From assembly GCF_004217045.1 (NCBI RefSeq), contig NZ_SGXM01000011.1:83072-147071 (forward strand): 64,000 nt of DNA, given 5' to 3'. This DNA comes from Cupriavidus agavae (lineage in GTDB: Bacteria; Pseudomonadota; Gammaproteobacteria; Burkholderiales; Burkholderiaceae). The translations under genes were made by a program, and so were the position numbers. The notes below the pieces were generated by a model that worked only from the letters and a program-made list of their open reading frames with translations, searched no databases and was not told the origin of the DNA. This document shows, one piece after another, positions 60,009 through 64,000 of this stretch. Each line of letters opens with the position of its first letter. Position 1 is the first letter of the stretch.

Positions 60009-62114
60009 TCACCCGGCCCGCATGCGTGGCAGCCGGCGCCGGGCGCGCGCCTGTTCGGCGGCCAGGTCCCGGATACCCGCCACGGTGCGATGGGCGCTGT
60101 CGACGTGGCCGTCTGCATAGGCGGCCTGTTCAACGAGGAAATGGTCGAACGGGGCATCGGCGGGCGTGAGCGGCACCGGGTTTGCGGGAGTGACGGCATC
60201 GGTCACGGCACTCCGCCCAGGTCGCACGGCCACCTCGGCCAGACGCGCCTCAAGATCGGCGAGCATGGATTGTGCGGCTGCACCCGCCGGCACGAGCACC
60301 TCGCCGGATTCGGCACCTGCCCGCACCAGCCCGGCCAACGATGCCATGCGTCGCGCGGTGGCATGGAGCGCGGCATGCGCCGCCGCGAGCCGGGGGTCGA
60401 GTTCCTCGGCGCATTGTTGCAGCGTGCCCTCGGCACGGGTGGACGCCCGCCCGGCCGCCACCCGCAGCGCCTCCAGCCGGCGCTGGGCAGGCGTCAGCGA
60501 CCGGGCCGTGCTGATTGCCGCGCGCAGATACACCGCGTTGACGGCCAGCGCATCGAGGCTGTGCCGGAAGATCCGCGACAACTCGGCGCGCGGCGCCAGA
60601 ATGTAATAGCTCGCCAGCGCGATCAGGCAACCAATGGCGGTATCGAGCCCGCGCAGCGCGGCCACATGGCTGCTGCTGGACGCAGGTTCACCAATCCACG
60701 AGAACAGGATGACGGCCGGCGTCAGGAAGAAGGCGAAGCCGGCCGGGTTGCCGGCCAGCCGCAAGGCGTAGGCGCTGGCCAGGAACAGCGCGCTCGCGCC
60801 AAGCGCCAACATCGGGGACGGATGCGTCAGGCTGATCGCACAGGCCAGCAGCGCGCCGGCCAGCGAACCGGCAAAGCGATGAAACGAGATCTGCCGCGTG
60901 GTCTGCAGGCGCGGGCTGAGCACCATGATCACCGTGACGGCCACCCAGTAGCCGTGATCGACCTGCAGCAATTGGGACGGCAGCAGGCTCAGGCCGCCCG
61001 CGAACGCCATCCGCACCGCGTGGCGGGTGATCCGTGCGTCGCGCGAGGCAACATCGGCAAGCGCGTGTCCGAATCGGTCGAGCAGCCCGGCAAGCCCGGC
61101 AGTGGGCCAATTGAACGATTCGCGCCAGCTCCCGAATGCCGGAAGTTGCGCCAATGCCGCCAGCGCCGACTGAAAGGCGGGCGGTGCTGCCGCATTGACC
61201 CGCTGCCCGACCAGCCGGCGCAGATCCTGGTGCAGCATTGCCGATAGCGCCGGCAGGTCGGGCGCATGCCGCCCGAGGGTCAGGCGAACCTGTTCCAGCG
61301 TATCGGCCAGGCAACGCTCCGCGTGCGCCAGCGGCAGGCCGTGCCGGGCTCCGGCGCGCTCGCGCAGTTCGCCGGCAACGATCAGTAGCGCGAAAATGGC
61401 ATCCGCCACGGTCACCGCGTAGGCATAGTGCAGCAGTCCGACCGGATCGAGCACCCCGCGCCGCGCCGTCACCGCCGCGCGCGCGGATTCGATCCGCTGG
61501 CGGACATCCTGTTTGCACGCCGAGGTGTCCCGCACCGCTGCGCCAGCAAGTGCCGTGGCAAAGCGCTGCAGGGCGTCGTAGACCGCGATGATCTCGAAGC
61601 GCGGACGGGTGTCGCGCTGGGACGGCACCAGCAGCAGGCACACCAGGCATGCGAACACGCCGCCCCGCAGGTAGTCGGCCGCCGCCATCCACGCGTGCGA
61701 GGCAATCTCGGCGCCGGCCACCGGTTGCAGGCGAGCGGCGATCAGCACCACATAGAGCAGCTTGAAACTCAGCGCGGCAGCGGGGCCGCGCACTTCCGCG
61801 AAACCTGCCACGATGCCGCCGGCCAGGACCACCGCAAAGGCAGCCAGCGGCGATGTGGCCAGACTGGCGCCCAGGGCACTGGCCAGTGCACCCCCGATCC
61901 CCACGGCACCCAGGCTCCGCATGCGCGCGGCCGCTGTACCAGGCCGATCGGCCAGGCAAGTCCAGATCGAAGCCGTGGCCGACCAGAGATAGCCCGCGTC
62001 CCCTGTCAGCCACGCCATCCCGGCCAGCGCGAAGAACGACAAGGCATAGACGATGCCGCGCTGGACGTGGGTCGTCTCGGGACAATAACGAAGGAGGCGC
62101 GGGGCGGGACGCAT
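60009..62114 (-). CDS. FUSC family (aromatic acid exporter-like) membrane protein
   Basis: A 701-residue protein with two membrane blocks (about residues 22-170 and 375-515) each of four to six helices, and cytoplasmic segments after each. VYALSFFALAGMAWLTGDAGYLW and GYWVAVTVIMVLSPRLQTTRQISFHRFAGSLAGALLACAIS are the FUSC domain pieces, the second repeated motif being that of AaeB. It probably exports aromatic acids, but no AaeA-type membrane fusion protein is adjacent. ATG 62114 is chosen; 62189 would add 25 residues. Confidence 0.85.
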   Translation of the reverse strand: MRPAPRLLRYCPETTHVQRGIVYALSFFALAGMAWLTGDAGYLWSATASIWTCLADRPGTAAARMRSLGAVGIGGALASALGASLATSPLAAFAVVLAGGIVAGFAEVRGPAAALSFKLLYVVLIAARLQPVAGAEIASHAWMAAADYLRGGVFACLVCLLLVPSQRDTRPRFEIIAVYDALQRFATALAGAAVRDTSACKQDVRQRIESARAAVTARRGVLDPVGLLHYAYAVTVADAIFALLIVAGELRERAGARHGLPLAHAERCLADTLEQVRLTLGRHAPDLPALSAMLHQDLRRLVGQRVNAAAPPAFQSALAALAQLPAFGSWRESFNWPTAGLAGLLDRFGHALADVASRDARITRHAVRMAFAGGLSLLPSQLLQVDHGYWVAVTVIMVLSPRLQTTRQISFHRFAGSLAGALLACAISLTHPSPMLALGASALFLASAYALRLAGNPAGFAFFLTPAVILFSWIGEPASSSSHVAALRGLDTAIGCLIALASYYILAPRAELSRIFRHSLDALAVNAVYLRAAISTARSLTPAQRRLEALRVAAGRASTRAEGTLQQCAEELDPRLAAAHAALHATARRMASLAGLVRAGAESGEVLVPAGAAAQSMLADLEARLAEVAVRPGRSAVTDAVTPANPVPLTPADAPFDHFLVEQAAYADGHVDSAHRTVAGIRDLAAEQARARRRLPRMRAG

Positions 62115-62500
62115 GGTGGATCGGGGTTCGGGACGTCTCAGGGTGAGTACCGATACCACTCTACGGACAACATTGCTGCGCCGCAACATTTCGTAGAAAT
62201 ATGATGAAATTGCTCGGGCGGCGTGCAGCTTTGCACCAAACTGGGGAAAGTTGCGGTCAGACTATGCACATGACAGTTTTGTCATGAAGAATGGTCGAAT
62301 GGTCCGGCATCGATCGGCCATTCCCCTGAATTTGGGCAAAAAAAACCCGCGCAGGTTGTGCGCGGGTTGGAATCCACCGAGGTGGTGGAGGAGACAGACT
62401 TCACTATACACGACTTGTTGCGACGCACCAAGCCCGCCAAAGAAAATTGACTGCAAGACCGCACATTCACCGTTGTTGTCGTACAACGGAGTAGTAACCC
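62115..62500. other. 386-nt gap between FUSC start and SpmAB stop
   Basis: It holds the FUSC promoter region and, near 62338-62368, a strong minus-strand terminator. Other hairpins are TCCACC/GGTGGA near 62373-62388 and CCGTTGT/ACAACGG at 62470-62476 with 62483-62489. A frame of 74 codons on the minus strand (62262-62486) has no ribosome site and I do not call it. Confidence 0.5.
62338..62368 (-). terminator. Rho-independent terminator downstream of the SpmAB gene
   Basis: AACCCGCGCA (62344-62353) pairs with TGCGCGGGTT (62359-62368), preceded by A8 (62338-62345), which is a T8 tail on the minus strand. It is about 130-160 nt after the SpmAB stop, so the mRNA has a long 3' UTR. Confidence 0.9.
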
Positions 62501-63745
62501 CTAGCGGAATTGGTAGGCAATCCAGATTGCCGCCGTCATGCCGATCACGTCAGCAAACAGCGCGCAGCCCAACGCATGGCGCGTATTGCGCACATTGACC
62601 GAGCCGAAATAGACGGCCAGCACATAGAACGTGGTTTCGCTCGACCCCTGGATGATGGCCGCGACCCGCGCAGGGAACGAATCCACGCCGTAGGTCGTCA
62701 TTACGTCCACCATCAGCCCGCGTGCGCCGGCGCCAGACAAGATCTTCATCAGCCCGACCGGCAGCGCCGGGAGGAAGCCCGTATCGATGCCCAGCCACGT
62801 GAAGCCGGCAGCGAGCGCCCGCATCGCCACATCCATGCAGCCGCTGGCCCGGAACAGGCCGATCGCCACAAGAATCGCTACCAGATAGGGAATGATCTGG
62901 ACCGCGACCCCAAAGCCTTCCTTCGCGCCATCGATGAACGCGTCATAGACATTGACGCGCCGGATGGCGCCGCACACCAGAAAAAGGACGATCAGAGAGA
63001 GGATGAATCCGCTCCCGGCAAGCGCCGCCATCTGGCTCACTTCGGCGGGCGGCGCCTGGCGCAGCCAGAGAAACAGCAGGCCCAGCAGGGCGCCGGCCAG
63101 TGCCACCGCTATCAATACCGGCAGCTTGAACAGGTTGAGCCGCTGTACCCAGGCCACGGCGACCAGCCCGGCCAGGAACGAGGCGCCCGTGGCCAGCAGC
63201 GTTGGCAGCAGGATATCGGCGGCGTTGAAGTTGACCAGCCCTTGCTTCACCGCCAGGGTTTGCCGCACGGCGATCACCGCCGTGGGAATCAGCGTCAACC
63301 CGGCGGTATTCAGCACCATGAACATGATCTGGGCATTGGTCGCCGTGTCGGGATGGCGATTCAGCGATTGCAGCTCGCGCATCGCATTGAGCCCGAGTGG
63401 CGTGGCGGCGTTGTCCAGGCCAAGCATGTTGGCCGACACGTTCATCATCATCGCGCCCTGGGCTGGATGCCCCTGGGGCACGCCCGGGAAAAAGTGGCGC
63501 AGCAGCGGATTCACCAGCCGCGCCAGCAGGTCGATCATGCCGGCGCGTTCGCCGATCCGCATGATGCCTATCCACAGGCTCATTACGCCGACCAGGCCGA
63601 GAGAAATCTCAAATGCAGTCCGCGAACTGTCGAACAGGCTGGCCAGCAGCGCGGGGAAAACCGCCAGGTCACCGCCGATCAGACGTACGGCGGCGGCTAT
63701 GAAAGAAAGCAGGAAGAATCCGAGCCAGACGAAGTTCAGTGCCAT
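62501..63745 (-). CDS. Fused SpmA-SpmB (nucleoside-recognition domain) membrane protein
   Basis: A 414-residue protein. The N-terminal half has the SpmA-like Gate domain (FEISLGLVGVMSLWIGIMRIGERAGMIDLLARLVNP and GAMMMNVSANMLGLDNAATPLGLNAMRELQ), and the C-terminal half is SpmB-like (IIPYLVAILVAIGLFRASGCMD then IIQGSSETTFYVLAVYFGSVNVRNTRHA). About ten helices. The organism does not sporulate, so the name is historical; the role is unknown, perhaps transport. ATG 63745 chosen over 63781. Confidence 0.85.
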   Translation of the reverse strand: MALNFVWLGFFLLSFIAAAVRLIGGDLAVFPALLASLFDSSRTAFEISLGLVGVMSLWIGIMRIGERAGMIDLLARLVNPLLRHFFPGVPQGHPAQGAMMMNVSANMLGLDNAATPLGLNAMRELQSLNRHPDTATNAQIMFMVLNTAGLTLIPTAVIAVRQTLAVKQGLVNFNAADILLPTLLATGASFLAGLVAVAWVQRLNLFKLPVLIAVALAGALLGLLFLWLRQAPPAEVSQMAALAGSGFILSLIVLFLVCGAIRRVNVYDAFIDGAKEGFGVAVQIIPYLVAILVAIGLFRASGCMDVAMRALAAGFTWLGIDTGFLPALPVGLMKILSGAGARGLMVDVMTTYGVDSFPARVAAIIQGSSETTFYVLAVYFGSVNVRNTRHALGCALFADVIGMTAAIWIAYQFR

Positions 63746-63879
63746 CGACGCCAGTGAGCGATTAGGAAGCCTGCCGCGCACATGCGCGGCAACGCTGCAT
63801 CATAGCCGCACCATCGCCGCGTTTTCGGACGTCTGCCATGACGGTTATCGACAACTTGAGACCTTTTTTCAAAAAGGGC

Positions 63880-63908
63880 TTGCGCACCCCGCCGATCACG
63901 ACTAATAT
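63880..63908 (+). promoter_or_regulatory. Sigma-70-like promoter near the window end
   Basis: TTGCGC (63880-63885) and TAATAT (63903-63908) are separated by 17 nt, a good -35/-10 pair. It faces a gene beyond the window. Transcription would start near 63915. Confidence 0.6.
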
Positions 63909-64000
63909 TCGCCCCCTCGCAACACAAACCGCGCTGCAAACGCAGCAGCGACAAGGGTTGCGAGGCAGCAGTGGCGGGGGTTGCGAGGGTTTGCAGCGCC
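63909..64000 (+). other. Structured leader of the next gene, truncated by the window
   Basis: GCGCTGCAAAC (63931-63941) is perfectly complementary to GTTTGCAGCGC (63989-63999), with CCTCGCAAC (63915-63923) able to pair with either GTTGCGAGG copy at about 63957-63965 and 63980-63988. Alternative pairings of this kind are typical of regulated leaders. No start codon with a ribosome site is seen before the end. Confidence 0.45.

Noticed and set aside
62262..62486. 74-codon minus-strand frame in the gap after SpmAB
   Set aside because: No ribosome site, passes through the terminator at 62338-62368 and has no recognisable family.
63838..64000. Frame starting ATG at 63838 and open to the window end
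   Set aside because: Overlaps the promoter and the inverted-repeat leader, has no ribosome site, and its translation has no recognisable pattern.
1..64000. CRISPR array, insertion sequence or prophage
   Set aside because: No regularly spaced direct repeats, transposase, integrase or phage structural genes were found; the only transfer-like sign is the segment after tRNA-Ala.

Overview
The window is about two thirds G+C, with dense, tightly packed genes and mostly ATG/GTG starts preceded by GGAG-type ribosome sites. The gene content (fused indolepyruvate oxidoreductase, sox/fcc sulfur oxidation, a gspGHIJKLMNDEF type II secretion block with a separate gspC, paaABCDE with a TetR-type PaaR, NsrR-Hmp) fits a chromosome of a beta-proteobacterium of the Burkholderiaceae, most likely Cupriavidus or a close Ralstonia relative. 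The genus is an inference from gene content and order, not from an alignment. There is no CRISPR array, transposase or prophage.

Layout. 1-6.6 kb: the end of a carbamoylase-type hydrolase, an M20 peptidase, a MarR regulator divergent from an AhpD-like/GNAT/azoreductase operon, arsenate reductase, an exonuclease and an MBL hydrolase. 6.9-10.7 kb: an envelope/replication block (RlpA, RsmI, YraN, DiaA-like SIS protein, DolP-like BON lipoprotein) matching the E. coli yraLNOP order. 10.8-19.4 kb: sulfur oxidation: a flavocytochrome c sulfide dehydrogenase pair, then cytochrome c - soxYZ - DsrE-like - soxAXW - soxB. The SoxCD sulfur dehydrogenase is not in the window. 19.5-20.6 kb: tRNA-Ala(CGC) followed by a lower-GC NYN-domain gene, the best candidate for imported DNA.

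20.6-34.1 kb: accessory metabolism and transport: a CDF metal exporter, a LysE exporter with an unusual upstream region holding four GTATAC palindromes, Tag glycosylase, three MFS transporters, a DODA-type dioxygenase, the 1197-residue indolepyruvate oxidoreductase and, divergent from it, an NYN-LOTUS RNA-binding/nuclease-like protein with a lysine-rich tail. 34.2-48.4 kb: type II secretion (gspF,E,D,N,M,L,K,J,I,H,G on the minus strand). gspC lies on the plus strand and is separated from the rest by nsrR-hmp, both preceded by NsrR-type operators.

48.6-64 kb: an exported EF-hand protein, an Lrp regulator, a GNAT protein, a KefF/KefC potassium efflux pair, the phenylacetyl-CoA epoxidase operon paaABCDE with a DUF1835 gene and PaaR downstream and a 14-bp palindromic operator upstream, a universal stress protein, a FUSC efflux protein and a fused SpmA-SpmB membrane protein. 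The window ends in a promoter and a structured leader for a gene outside it. Three copies of a CCCTCTCCC/GGGAGAGGG hairpin lie in intergenic gaps at 1.5, 12.5 and 28.8 kb.
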